64,000 nucleotides of DNA, from contig NZ_CP007203.1 in assembly GCF_000340565.2 (NCBI RefSeq), positions 598,297 to 662,296 on the forward strand. Direction: 5' to 3'. The notes beneath the pieces are model-generated. The model did no database searches, was not told the origin of the DNA, and saw nothing but the letters and a program-made list of their open reading frames with translations. The translations under genes were made by a program, and so were the position numbers. Below are positions 27,095 to 37,120 of this stretch, one piece after another; within the stretch, counting starts at the first letter, position 1; each line of letters opens with the position of its first letter. This DNA comes from Nodularia spumigena CCY9414. Lineage in GTDB: Bacteria; Cyanobacteriota; Cyanobacteriia; Cyanobacteriales; Nostocaceae.

Positions 27095-28858
27095 ATGACT
27101 ATTACTGCTAACTCCCAATTGCCGAACTTATTTCCCCATAATCTGGAATATTCCACTAATAAAACCGATGGCTCCTTGCCAACGCTAGGTTCTGAGTTGG
27201 TGTATACGCAAGATGGAGCAGGACGCTACCTGACATTTTATTGGCAGCATAGCGAACTGTTGGGGTTAAACCCGAAGCAAATAGTTAATGAATGCCATGA
27301 GCAGGCGGTTTTTGTCCCTGTAGACAATGGTGCTTATTTGGAACGGTTGCATCGGATTTTAAATAGTTTGGTACCGGAGAAGTTTCAATGCTGGTTTAGC
27401 TACGACCAAGAATTGTTGGAGTTGGAGTTGGTAATTTGTCCGATGATGCCACCATTGGGAACCGTCGCTACTACAGTTTTAGTAATGGGGCGGTTATTGC
27501 AAGCTAGGCTCAAAAAACCAGAACTCAAGACGACACCACCAGAATTCACGCAGGTAGAATTGGCTTTACGTTTACTGCGGAATACCGGGCGAACGCAGCC
27601 ATACCAGAAACTGGTAAATAAAATTACCAGAAATATTCGGCGGACATTGGATTTAGATGTTATCTGGCAACAAACAGTTGACAGTTTGGGAAAAGCACTA
27701 CGGTTAGAGCGTTGCATTATCTGTCCTTACCAGGCCTCTAGTTCTAGAGTCCGGGTGATAGCAGAATATCACCACCCAGAGCGAGCTTCCATGCTTGGCT
27801 TAGAAATAGATGTCACTTCTGAGCCAGCCTTTGCTCAGGCTTTGGCAACCCTAGAACCCATTGTGATGGAGGTGCCGGGGTATAATCTGTGTCCCCAGCA
27901 GAAAATCTTAGTGGTGGCTACCTGCTATCAAGACCAAGCCAACGCCCTCATTGCTATCAGTCTCAGAGATGAATTTGACCCGTTGACAGATGTAGAACTA
28001 GAACTAGCAAAAGAGTTTGCCGATCAGTTGGGAACAGCGATCGCTCATGCTACTTTATACAAAGAACTAGAAGCAGCTCGTCAAAAAGCCGAAGAAGCCT
28101 CCCGCCTCAAAAGCGAATTTCTGGCTAATGTATCCCATGAAATTCGCACTCCTCTCAACGGCATGATCGGATTTTTGAAGTTAATTTTGGAAGGTATGGC
28201 AGATGATCCTGAAGAACAACATCAGTTCACATCAGAAGCCCATCATCTATCAATACATCTGCTCAATATTATCAACGATATCTTAGATATAGCCAAAATC
28301 GAAGCCGGCAAAATGGAGTTAGTTTGCTCTCCTGTCAAACTAAATGAGCTATTTGAAGATGTCGAAAATTTTCTGCGTCCCCAAGCCGAGTCCAGAAACC
28401 TCAGCTTTCGGATGCATATGCTTCCCACCTCCGATGAAATTATTGTCCAAGGTAATTACCAACGGCTGCTACAAGTCATGCTCAACTTGGCAAATAATGC
28501 CATCAAATTCACCCAAGAAGGCGGCATCACCGTCAGCGCTGATTTAGTCTTGAAGCAGGTGGAATTTCAAAAGCAGCAATTCCCAGGAATGGTGAGGGTA
28601 AGAGTAGCCGACACAGGTATTGGTGTTTCCCTGGATAAACAAGACAAACTCTTTCAATTATTCTCTCAGGTGGATGGTTCCCGGACTCGGCAGTACGGCG
28701 GTACAGGTTTGGGACTGGCCATATCCCAGAAGCTGATAGAGGCTATGGGCGGTGAAGTCCATTTTTACAGTCTTGGCGAAGGACTTGGTTCCACAGTCAC
28801 ATTCACAGTCCCTCTGTATCAAAAACCAGTTTTAGTTTCTTCTCACGATAGCCATTGA
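27095..28858 (+). CDS. PAS/GAF sensor histidine kinase
   Basis: The 587-aa kinase has a PAS-like N-terminal sensor region (about 40-140), a GAF domain (about 195-340), an intact H-box (SHEIRTPLNGM) and HATPase motifs (N-box LANNAIKFT, G1 VADTGIGV, G2 GTGLGLAI). It has no membrane segment, so it senses a cytosolic signal. The cognate regulator is not encoded next to it. I placed the start at ATG 27095 (MTITANS) rather than the in-frame 27068. It is followed, after 200 bases, by nfu on the same strand. Confidence 0.92.
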   Translation: MTITANSQLPNLFPHNLEYSTNKTDGSLPTLGSELVYTQDGAGRYLTFYWQHSELLGLNPKQIVNECHEQAVFVPVDNGAYLERLHRILNSLVPEKFQCWFSYDQELLELELVICPMMPPLGTVATTVLVMGRLLQARLKKPELKTTPPEFTQVELALRLLRNTGRTQPYQKLVNKITRNIRRTLDLDVIWQQTVDSLGKALRLERCIICPYQASSSRVRVIAEYHHPERASMLGLEIDVTSEPAFAQALATLEPIVMEVPGYNLCPQQKILVVATCYQDQANALIAISLRDEFDPLTDVELELAKEFADQLGTAIAHATLYKELEAARQKAEEASRLKSEFLANVSHEIRTPLNGMIGFLKLILEGMADDPEEQHQFTSEAHHLSIHLLNIINDILDIAKIEAGKMELVCSPVKLNELFEDVENFLRPQAESRNLSFRMHMLPTSDEIIVQGNYQRLLQVMLNLANNAIKFTQEGGITVSADLVLKQVEFQKQQFPGMVRVRVADTGIGVSLDKQDKLFQLFSQVDGSRTRQYGGTGLGLAISQKLIEAMGGEVHFYSLGEGLGSTVTFTVPLYQKPVLVSSHDSH

Positions 28859-29058
28859 GATTATTTATAGTTTTCTCCCACCTATACCTGTGAAGTTGGG
28901 TCTGCTACTATACCAGCAGATATTAACTTGTCAGTCATGAATGCATGACTATTAGGTTTTGCACTCTGGTCAACACACAATCTAGGGGCGAATATATCTA
29001 AAATTAAGTTAACAAACTTTGAATATCAAAATTTTCCTACCAAAAGAGGTCTCACACA

Positions 29059-29289
29059 ATGGAACTGACAACTGAAAACGTCGAAACAGTCTTAGATGAA
29101 ATGCGCCCTTACTTGATGTCTGATGGCGGTAACGTGGAATTGGTAGAACTTGATGGGCCAATTGTGAAACTGCGGTTACAAGGTGCTTGTGGTTCTTGCC
29201 CTAGTTCCGCAATGACTTTGAGAATGGGTATTGAACGTCGCCTGAAGGAAATGATTCCCGAAATCGCCGAAATTGAGCAAGTAATCTAG
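29059..29289 (+). CDS. Nfu-type Fe-S cluster scaffold (NifU C-terminal domain)
   Basis: The 76-aa protein is the free-standing Nfu domain, which carries and transfers [4Fe-4S] clusters, important for photosystem I assembly in cyanobacteria. Conserved [16 protein letters not shown] and the cluster-binding CxxC (Cys-Gly-Ser-Cys in GACGSCPSS) are both present. Purine-rich AAAAGAGG precedes the ATG. Confidence 0.96.
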   Translation: MELTTENVETVLDEMRPYLMSDGGNVELVELDGPIVKLRLQGACGSCPSSAMTLRMGIERRLKEMIPEIAEIEQVI

Positions 29290-29491
29290 ATACGGCAAGG
29301 CATTCGTCAAAAGTCAAAAGTTAAAAGTCAAAAGGCTTGTATTTTGGGATTTTGAACTTTTTCCCAGAAATAGTATACCTATTTACGCCGTGCTGTATTA
29401 GTGGCTGGGGTGATGAAGGGCAACGGGAATAACCAATGCCCTACTCCCCATGCTCCATGCCCAATTCCCTATTTTCTATTATTCACTTTTT

Positions 29492-31726
29492 ATGTCTCAT
29501 CCATTACACATCGCTTTTATCTGGCATCAACACCAGCCTCTGTACAAGTCCCCTAAAAGCGGTGTTGCGCTTTCTACCAGTCAGCATTACCACTTACCTT
29601 GGGTACGATTGCATGGAACCAAGGATTATTTAGATTTAATATTAATTCTGGAAAAGTATCCCAAGTTACACCAGACAGTAAATTTAGTCCCATCCCTGAT
29701 ATTACAACTGGAAGATTATATTGCAGGCACTGCGTTTGACCCGTATCTTACGGCTAGTTTGACACCAGATGCCCAAATAACTCAGCAGCAACGAGAATTT
29801 ATTATCCAACACTTTTTTGATGCTAATCACCATACTCTAATTGACCCTCATCCCCGTTATGCCGAGTTATATTACCAAAGACAGGAAAAAGGTGAAGCTT
29901 GGTGTTTGGCTAATTGGCAATTGCCAGATTACAGCGATTTGCTGGCGTGGCATAATTTGGCATGGATTGATCCTTTATTTTGGGATGACCCGGAAATTGC
30001 CGCTTGGTTAAAACAAGGTCGTAATTTTACTTTAAGCGATCGCCAGCGCATATATTCCAAACAGCGCGACATTCTGGGTCGCATTATCCCCCAACACCGG
30101 AAAATGCAAGCCACAGGGCAGCTAGAAGTCACCACAACGCCCTACACTCACCCCATTTTGCCCTTACTAGCTGATACCAACTCCGGGCAAATAGCAGTGC
30201 CTTCTATGACACTACCGCACCAACGGTTTAAGTGGGTAGAAGACATTCCCCGCCACTTGCGTAAAGCTTGGGAATTATATACAGAACGTTTTGGACAAGA
30301 ACCACGGGGTTTATGGCCTTCAGAACAATCAGTCAGCCCGGAAATTCTGCCCTATATTATTAAACAAGGATTTCAGTGGATTTGCTCAGATGAAGCGGTT
30401 TTGGGGTGGTCTTTGAAACACTTCTTTCATCGGGATGGGGCAGGGAACGTTGAGAAACCAGAATTATTATATAGACCCTATCGCTTAGAAACTCCCGCCG
30501 GTGATTTATCTATTGTCTTTCGTGACCACAGATTATCAGATTTGATTGGCTTTACCTACGGTGCAATGCCACCAAAACAGGCTGCTGCTGACTTGGTGGG
30601 ACATCTACAGGCGATCGCTAAAATGCAAAGAGAAAGCGACAGCGAACAACCTTGGCTAGTCACCATTGCCTTAGACGGGGAAAACTGCTGGGAGTATTAT
30701 CCCCAAGATGGAAAACCGTTTTTAGAAGCATTATATCACAATTTAAGCAACGAACCCCATCTCAAACTCGTCACCGTCTCCGAATTTCTCCAAGAATTTC
30801 CCGCCACTGCAACCATACCCGGAGGACAGCTACATAGTGGTTCTTGGGTAGATGGTAGCTTCACCACCTGGATAGGCGACCCCGCCAAAAATCGCGCCTG
30901 GGACTACCTCACCCACGCCAGGGAAACACTCGCAAAACATCCCGAAGCCACCGAAGAAAGCAACCCAGCCGCATGGGAATCTTTATACGCCGCCGAAGGT
31001 TCCGATTGGTTCTGGTGGTTTGGTGAAGGACATTCTTCCAATCAAGATGCCATTTTCGACCAATTATTTCGGGAACACCTGTTAGGAATTTACCAAGCCT
31101 TAAATGAACCCGCACCATCTTATCTCAGGGAACCACTAGAGGTTCATGAAGCACGAACTGACCACAAGCCCGAAGGGTTCATTCATCCCGTCATTAATGG
31201 TAAGGGTGATGAACAGGACTGGGACAAAGCTGGACGCATAGAAATTGGCGGGGCGCGGGGAACCATGCACAATAGCAGCGTTATTCAGCGACTTTGGTAT
31301 GGGGTAGATCACCTAAATTTCTATGTGCGGGTGGACTTTAAAAATGGTATTGTCCCAGGACGGGATTTACCCCAAGAGTTGAATTTATTGTGGTTCTATC
31401 CTGATAGGACAATGCACAATAGCCCCATTTCCATCGCAGATGTGCCAGATATCGCGCCACTTAATTACCATTACCACCACCATCTGGAAATTAATTTACT
31501 CACCCAATCAATCCAGTTTCAGGAAGCTGGAGAAGATTATCAATGGTGTCCTCGTTGTAGTCGCGCCCAAGTTGCTTTCAATAATTGTTTAGAAATTGCA
31601 GTCCCCTGGGCTGATTTGCAAATTTCACCAGATTATCCCCTGCGTCTGGTGTTAGTGCTGGCGGATGAAGCACGTTTTCGCGACTATTTGCCAGAAAATG
31701 GTTTAATTCCCATTGAAATGCCTTAA
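29492..31726 (+). CDS. Glycoside hydrolase family 57 (alpha-amylase/glucanotransferase)
   Basis: The 744-aa enzyme acts on alpha-glucans such as glycogen. HQHQPLY marks the GH57 N-terminus, GLWPSEQSVS includes the likely catalytic Glu, and IALDGENCWEYY includes the acid/base Asp. A C-terminal beta-rich region (about 545-744) resembles the accessory domains of amylopullulanase-like members. I chose ATG at 29492 (MSHPLHIAFIWHQ); upstream residues lack family character. No signal peptide is seen, so it is cytosolic. It is the last gene before a repeat-rich gap. Confidence 0.93.
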   Translation: MSHPLHIAFIWHQHQPLYKSPKSGVALSTSQHYHLPWVRLHGTKDYLDLILILEKYPKLHQTVNLVPSLILQLEDYIAGTAFDPYLTASLTPDAQITQQQREFIIQHFFDANHHTLIDPHPRYAELYYQRQEKGEAWCLANWQLPDYSDLLAWHNLAWIDPLFWDDPEIAAWLKQGRNFTLSDRQRIYSKQRDILGRIIPQHRKMQATGQLEVTTTPYTHPILPLLADTNSGQIAVPSMTLPHQRFKWVEDIPRHLRKAWELYTERFGQEPRGLWPSEQSVSPEILPYIIKQGFQWICSDEAVLGWSLKHFFHRDGAGNVEKPELLYRPYRLETPAGDLSIVFRDHRLSDLIGFTYGAMPPKQAAADLVGHLQAIAKMQRESDSEQPWLVTIALDGENCWEYYPQDGKPFLEALYHNLSNEPHLKLVTVSEFLQEFPATATIPGGQLHSGSWVDGSFTTWIGDPAKNRAWDYLTHARETLAKHPEATEESNPAAWESLYAAEGSDWFWWFGEGHSSNQDAIFDQLFREHLLGIYQALNEPAPSYLREPLEVHEARTDHKPEGFIHPVINGKGDEQDWDKAGRIEIGGARGTMHNSSVIQRLWYGVDHLNFYVRVDFKNGIVPGRDLPQELNLLWFYPDRTMHNSPISIADVPDIAPLNYHYHHHLEINLLTQSIQFQEAGEDYQWCPRCSRAQVAFNNCLEIAVPWADLQISPDYPLRLVLVLADEARFRDYLPENGLIPIEMP

Positions 31727-31750
31727 ATCTCAATTTTGCCTCTTGTGAGG

Positions 31751-31804
<54 letters not shown>

Positions 31805-31977
31805 TAAAAACCTTTCGGTGTCTAACTTTTATGATCAGTTTATATCCTTGGCAGTTGCTATAATTGAGGGATTTCCCAGAAATAAATTATCGCCTCTTGT
31901 GGGGTGGGCATCTTGCCCGCCTCTTGTGGGCTACCGTGTACACACAAATGATTGAGTTACCCCAAATCTTTTTTTTT

Positions 31978-32056
31978 GTAGGGTGTGTTGTCGCGTAGCG
32001 CAACGCACCATCCTAAGTTTCGGTGCGTTAGGACTAAAGTCCATAACGCACCCTAC
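31978..32056. repeat. Palindromic dispersed element (GTAGGGTGTGTT ... AACGCACCCTAC)
   Basis: Outer ends are inverted copies of each other with one or two mismatches, and a second inner pair (GCGTAGCGCAACGC) exists. Related TAACGCACCCTAC elements are widespread in cyanobacterial intergenic DNA. Confidence 0.7.
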
Positions 32057-32096
32057 CAAATGAAAGGTTTTTGGACTTGTGTGTATACCGTGGGCC

Positions 32097-32162
32097 TCTT
32101 GTGGGGGAGGGTAAAGATACCCGCCCTGATTACGGGACGGGTGGGGACACCCATCCCACAAG
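32097..32162. repeat. Inverted-repeat element with TCTTGTGGG/CCCACAAGA ends
   Basis: Ends TCTTGTGGG and CCCACAAGA are exact inverted copies. The interior carries GGGT/ACCC pairs that extend the fold. Confidence 0.7.
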
Positions 32163-32231
32163 AAAATTTGAACTGTTTTTTTATTTGTCAGTCCCTAATT
32201 TGCACTTCATTTAATGAGAGGCTTTGTTTGA

Positions 32232-33812
32232 TTAACGTACCTCTTTCAAACTCTCAACTTGTTTAGTAAACATTTCCGTAAATAGACTCATAACTGTACG
32301 TTCTTCACGTACCTTAATATTGGCAACAATAGACATTCCTGATTGTAAGGAGATATTTCTACCCTGAACATCTAAATATTGTTTATCCAAACTAATTGTT
32401 GCGGGAAATCTATAAAATTTATATGTTTCATCTGGTGGTAATGCATCTGAACCTATGCTCATGACTTGTCCTTTAATATCCCCAAACTGGCTGAAAGGAA
32501 AAGAGTCAATTCTTACATCAACCTGCATTCCTTCCCGCACAAAACCAATATCTTTATTGGTGATAAAAACTTCAGCAATATATTTATCTTCAGGCACAAT
32601 TTGCAGGACTTCTTGGCTAGCATTGGCTACAAATCCGGGGTTTTTTGCTTTTAAATCAAAAATTGTTCCAGCTACAGGAGCGTGAAGTTCTTGATATTCA
32701 AAGTTTAACTGAGCTTGAGAAATCTTACTATTTAAATCTGCCAATGTTTGTTCGTTGTTTAGCACAATTTTCATGAATTGGCTATCAATTTCGGCAATAC
32801 GTTTTTTGTTATCAGCTATTTTTTCTAAAACATTTTTCCCAGAAGCCGCCACAGTATTTTTATGTTCCTGCTGTCCTTGCTCAATTGCAAACTGTAGACG
32901 TTGCTGTTCCTCATCTAATTGTGCAATTTCGGCTTGGAGGGTTTGGACTTGTTGTTGCTGATTGAGATACTGAAGCTGAGAAATACCACCTTCTTCTGCG
33001 AGGGTTTTAATTTTATCTAAAATACCCTGTTGAATAGCTAAACTAGATTTAGTATTATTCTTTCTCACTTGTATTTGAGCAAGTTCTTTCTTCGTTTTCT
33101 CTACTTCTAACTGTCTTCCAGCAGAACGAGAATCAAATTCTCTTTGAGCAAATTGGAGACGTTTTTGTTCATCAACTCCTAAACCTGCAACTGTATTTAA
33201 GTTGCTTAATTCGGCACGTAACAATTCATTTTCTTTAATTAAAGCTGTCCTACTTTTCAAGAGAAATTCGGCATTTACTGGTAATTTACCCCTGGAAAAT
33301 CCTACTTCAGATGCTGTAGTATAACTAGTTTCCATTAACCGACGATAAATTTGGTTTTCTTCAGTTAACGCCGTGCGAATCTTTTTTAAAGCATCCAATT
33401 CAGCAACGGTAGCAACAGTCTCAAAAGTTAGCAACAAGTCTCCTGGCTTGACTTTTTCTCCATCTTTAATATGAACCGTTTTGACTACTCCATTCACAGG
33501 AGATTGAACTTCTTTGACTGTCCCTTCTGGCTTAAGTTGACCTGTAGCAGGTACTACTTGCTCGATTTTGGCGAAATAAGCCCAAATAATTCCGAAACAA
33601 GCTAACCCGATTAAGGTGAGCATAATTGTACGTGACCAAATGGGAGATTGGCGTAACACAACTGATTGTTCAAAATTAGTATAGTTGGCATTTCCAAAAG
33701 GCTGATTAGCATCCTTCGTTAGAGGTGTGAGTACCCCCGGATTTGACTTAACACCGTTTTTTGGCTTACCGTTGCCATTATGACCGTTGCTATTTCCATT
33801 AAGTAGAGTCAT
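32232..33812 (-). CDS. HlyD-family membrane fusion protein of a type I secretion system
   Basis: The 526-aa adaptor joins the inner-membrane ABC exporter to an outer-membrane TolC-like channel. It has one N-terminal membrane helix (LTLIGLACFGIIWAY, about residues 65-80), biotinyl/lipoyl-like half-motifs (VQSPVNGVVKTVHIKDGEKV and LHAPVAGTIFDL), a long coiled-coil hairpin (about 130-360) and a beta-barrel end. It is the third gene of the leftward unit parvulin-ABC-HlyD. A 257-base spacer with a duplicated 82-base block separates it from the ABC gene. The ATG at 33812 lies at the edge of that repeat. No TolC gene is in the window. Confidence 0.95.
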   Translation of the reverse strand: MTLLNGNSNGHNGNGKPKNGVKSNPGVLTPLTKDANQPFGNANYTNFEQSVVLRQSPIWSRTIMLTLIGLACFGIIWAYFAKIEQVVPATGQLKPEGTVKEVQSPVNGVVKTVHIKDGEKVKPGDLLLTFETVATVAELDALKKIRTALTEENQIYRRLMETSYTTASEVGFSRGKLPVNAEFLLKSRTALIKENELLRAELSNLNTVAGLGVDEQKRLQFAQREFDSRSAGRQLEVEKTKKELAQIQVRKNNTKSSLAIQQGILDKIKTLAEEGGISQLQYLNQQQQVQTLQAEIAQLDEEQQRLQFAIEQGQQEHKNTVAASGKNVLEKIADNKKRIAEIDSQFMKIVLNNEQTLADLNSKISQAQLNFEYQELHAPVAGTIFDLKAKNPGFVANASQEVLQIVPEDKYIAEVFITNKDIGFVREGMQVDVRIDSFPFSQFGDIKGQVMSIGSDALPPDETYKFYRFPATISLDKQYLDVQGRNISLQSGMSIVANIKVREERTVMSLFTEMFTKQVESLKEVR

Positions 33813-33890
33813 ACAATTTTAGATTTTAGATTTTGGATTTTAGATTGACCCCATAGATAAATTTAGGGGCGAGAGAATTTTAAATTTCGG
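33809..33890. repeat. Direct repeat unit 1 (82 bp) in the secretion operon spacer
   Basis: Begins TCATACAATTTTAGATTTTA and ends AAATTTCGG. It matches 33948-34029 with one visible mismatch (AAA/AGA near the end). Confidence 0.92.
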
Positions 33891-33947
33891 ACTTTCGATT
33901 AATTCCACAGATAAATCTGGGAGCTTGCACCATCAAGGAAGTATTGG

Positions 33948-34029
33948 TCATACAATTTTAGATTTTAGATTTTGGATTTTAGATTGACCCCATAGATAAA
34001 TTTAGGGGCGAGAGAATTTTAGATTTCGG
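33948..34029. repeat. Direct repeat unit 2 (82 bp)
   Basis: Second copy of the block at 33809, offset by 139 bases. The 57-base spacer between the copies begins ACTTTCGATTAATTCCACAG. Confidence 0.92.
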
Positions 34030-34069
34030 TGAGAGCAATGAAGCAACTGGTTTTATACTCAGCACTCAG

Positions 34070-37066
34070 TTACAAATTGACTTCTTGTTGCTGATAAAGA
34101 TAAGAATAATGACCTTTAGCAGCAATTAATTCCTTATGGCTTCCTTGTTCGATAACTCTGCTATTATCCATGACAACAATCATATCTGCATGGCTAACAG
34201 TGTTGAGGCGGTGGGTAATAAAGAAAACTGTGTTACCTTCAAAGGCTTTAGCTAAATTTAAACAAACTTGTCGCTCTGTGGGATAGTCTAGGGCGCTGGT
34301 GGCTTCGTCTAAAACTAATAATTTTGGTCGTTGTAAAATAGAACGCGCTATGGCTATTCTTTGTCTTTGTCCTCCTGAAAGTCCCGCACCCCGTTCACCT
34401 ACCCGTGTATTATAACCGTTGGGTAAGGACATAATAAAATCGTGAGCGACAGCAATACGAGCCGCTTCAATAATTTCATCAGTTGTAGAATCGGGATTGG
34501 TTAAAGCAATATTTTCCTGAACAGTTCCATCAAACAACAGTGTTTCTTGGGGAACTACACCCACCTGTCGCCGCAGCGAATAAAGTTCCACTTTGGAAAT
34601 ATCGTAATTATCAATTAAAATTCTGCCGGATTCCACTTCGTACAATCTCAGCAGTAATTTCATTAATGTACTTTTCCCTGAACCACTTTGTCCGACAATC
34701 CCAATAAATTTTCCCGATGGAATTTCGAGATTAACGTTAGTCAGTTGAAAGGGGCCGCTAGTCGCAAATCGGAAGGAAACATTTTCAAATTTTACGTTTC
34801 CAGAAATTGCTGGTAAAGGAATATTATCGCGATCTTCTTCACCTTCTTGTGGTGTATCGACAATATCGCTTAAACGCTCCAGAGATAAAGCTGTTTCTTG
34901 GAAAGTTTGCCAAAGTTGAGCTAATCGTAATATGGGGCTGGTGACGTAACCTGAGATAATCCTAAAAGCGATTAATTCACCAAGGGTTAATTCTCCTTGT
35001 AGGACTAAATAAGCACCTAACCACAAAATTAGCAATGCACTGAGTTTATTAAGAAAACTACTGGTAGAATTAGCCAGTGTGGAAGTGATGACGTTTTTAA
35101 AACCAGAGGTTACATACCTAGCATAACGCTCTTGCCAGGAAAAACGCGATTGTAGTTCAATATTTTGCGCTTTTACTGTTTGGATACCCGACATGACTTC
35201 AACTAAATATGATTGAGTCTGGGCGTTGCGTTCGGCTTTGGTACGTAACTGTTTTCTAATTGTGGGGGAAAAGATTAATGTGATAATAATAAATACAGGT
35301 ATTGTGCTTAAACCTACTAAGGTTAACTGCCAACTATAAAACAGCATCACGACAATATAAATTATCGAAAATACGGCATCTAATACGACTGTTAAGGCAG
35401 TACCAGTGAGAAATTGCCGAATATTCTCTAATTCGTTGATGCGAGTGGCTAGTTCACCTACAGGTCGCCGTTCAAAATAGCGCAGTGGTAGACGTAATAA
35501 GTGGTCGATAATTTGTGAACCCAAACCCATATCAATGCGGTTGGTTGTATCCACAAATAAGTAAGTTCTTAATGTGGTTAGCAATGCTTCAAATATGCCG
35601 ACTACTAATAGCAATACTCCTAAAATATTCAGGGTGCTAATGCTATTTTGAACGATAACTTTGTCGATAATTAACTGAATGACGAGGGGATTAGCTAACT
35701 GGGCTAACTGCACAAAAAACGAAGCAATGAAAACTTCTATGAGAACTTGTCGATGCTTTGACAGATAAGGAATAAACCATTGGAGTCCAAAGCGTTCTTG
35801 AGGTGTTTCTTTAGTAGCAGCGAGTAATAAAACTTTTACCTGGGGAGGTAAATTGCTTTCATCAACATCTAATTTGGCGACAAATTCCGCAGGTTTGCAA
35901 CGGACAATTCCTTGGGAGGGTACACCTGCAACAATGGTATTAGGGTTTGTTTCATATAGAACAGCATAACTATCACCATAGTAAATTAGTGCTGGTGTAG
36001 GAATGCGCGTAATTGCCGCCACAGGTAAGTCGATTAACTGGGATTTGAGTCCAATTAATTCGGCGATGTAAGCGCAAGCTGGAAAGGATATGTTACCTTG
36101 GCGTTTGATTTGCTCAGTTAAGATGCGACGAATCACCTCCTTGCGAAAGGGCATTTCTAGGTGTTTCGAGAGCATCTGAAAACAGGCTGAGATGCTATTT
36201 AATTCGCCTTTTCCGCTAACAAATGGGTAATTTTGATATTTTTGTCTATCTTTCTCTGGAGATGGTTCTGGCTGGGGAATTTCTTGGTCATAGGCGTAGG
36301 GAATATCTTGGTGATTGGTGATCGTGGGTTGGGTATTATTTATAGGAACCTGCGCTTGATGACTATCTAAAAATGATAAGTCGGCTGGAGATAAACCTAT
36401 CAAACGCACGCGATTTGTGCTATTAACTGCGAGTGTGTCAGTTAATTGTAAGCGGGAACCAGGAGGGAAATTGGTGACTGAACCACCACCACTGACAAAC
36501 CAGATATTTTCGCTATCTAGTTGGATGACTGGGGTGATTCCTGGATTGAGGTAATGTATTTTGGCTTTGGATAAGGCTTGTTGAACCAGTTCTGTGAGGT
36601 TAAGAACTGCGTTGGCTTGCTTTTGGACTTGTGAACTCAGAACATCAAAAATTTCTATTAAGTGAGTGCGGTTTAAGCGTATATTGGCAAAGTCTGGGTA
36701 GGAAGCCAGGAGGCGTAAATATTCGGTTTTACTCAAGCTCAGACAGATAACTTCGGTGGAGGCGATCGCCGTTTCACAGGCAACTTCGCGTAATATACTA
36801 ATCTCACCGATGATTGCGCCTGGTTGCAACAATTTTAATGTCGTAGGTGTTTGCGTTTGGGGATGATAGCCCAACAACCGCACTTTTCCTTCGTAAAGGA
36901 TGGTAATTTGTTCGGGAAGTTTATCTTTCCCAATTATTTTTTGTCCTATACGGTAGCGCAAAGGTTGTAGTTGTTTGGAGAGATGAGTTATCTCTTCGCT
37001 AGGTAGATGCTCAAACCCCTCTAGGTTTGGAATGAATTCTTGAAAGGAACTGGTGATATAAGTCAT
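34070..37066 (-). CDS. Type I secretion ABC exporter with cNMP-binding and degenerate C39-like domains
   Basis: The 998-aa protein has four parts. Residues about 15-135 form a cyclic-nucleotide-binding-like domain (LLQPGAIIGEISILRE). Residues about 280-410 align with a C39 peptidase, but the catalytic Cys position appears to be Ser291 (NSISACFQML) and the catalytic His is also missing (GDSYAVLY), so it is probably a substrate-docking C39-like domain as in HlyB. A six-helix membrane domain follows (about 425-700), then the ATPase with Walker A GQSGSGKST, LSGGQRQR and LVLDEATSALD. Such exporters move unfolded proteins out through HlyD and TolC. The parvulin gene lies 54 bases upstream. Confidence 0.95.
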   Translation of the reverse strand: MTYITSSFQEFIPNLEGFEHLPSEEITHLSKQLQPLRYRIGQKIIGKDKLPEQITILYEGKVRLLGYHPQTQTPTTLKLLQPGAIIGEISILREVACETAIASTEVICLSLSKTEYLRLLASYPDFANIRLNRTHLIEIFDVLSSQVQKQANAVLNLTELVQQALSKAKIHYLNPGITPVIQLDSENIWFVSGGGSVTNFPPGSRLQLTDTLAVNSTNRVRLIGLSPADLSFLDSHQAQVPINNTQPTITNHQDIPYAYDQEIPQPEPSPEKDRQKYQNYPFVSGKGELNSISACFQMLSKHLEMPFRKEVIRRILTEQIKRQGNISFPACAYIAELIGLKSQLIDLPVAAITRIPTPALIYYGDSYAVLYETNPNTIVAGVPSQGIVRCKPAEFVAKLDVDESNLPPQVKVLLLAATKETPQERFGLQWFIPYLSKHRQVLIEVFIASFFVQLAQLANPLVIQLIIDKVIVQNSISTLNILGVLLLVVGIFEALLTTLRTYLFVDTTNRIDMGLGSQIIDHLLRLPLRYFERRPVGELATRINELENIRQFLTGTALTVVLDAVFSIIYIVVMLFYSWQLTLVGLSTIPVFIIITLIFSPTIRKQLRTKAERNAQTQSYLVEVMSGIQTVKAQNIELQSRFSWQERYARYVTSGFKNVITSTLANSTSSFLNKLSALLILWLGAYLVLQGELTLGELIAFRIISGYVTSPILRLAQLWQTFQETALSLERLSDIVDTPQEGEEDRDNIPLPAISGNVKFENVSFRFATSGPFQLTNVNLEIPSGKFIGIVGQSGSGKSTLMKLLLRLYEVESGRILIDNYDISKVELYSLRRQVGVVPQETLLFDGTVQENIALTNPDSTTDEIIEAARIAVAHDFIMSLPNGYNTRVGERGAGLSGGQRQRIAIARSILQRPKLLVLDEATSALDYPTERQVCLNLAKAFEGNTVFFITHRLNTVSHADMIVVMDNSRVIEQGSHKELIAAKGHYSYLYQQQEVNL

Positions 37067-37120
37067 TCCCTGAATAGTATATATAGAAGTGTATTGATAA
37101 TTGCAACCTAAAAGATAGGT

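Noticed and set aside
34070-37066. HetC identity for the ABC exporter
   Set aside because: HetC is also a C39-type ABC protein, but no heterocyst genes adjoin this locus and the parvulin-HlyD context suggests a general protein exporter.
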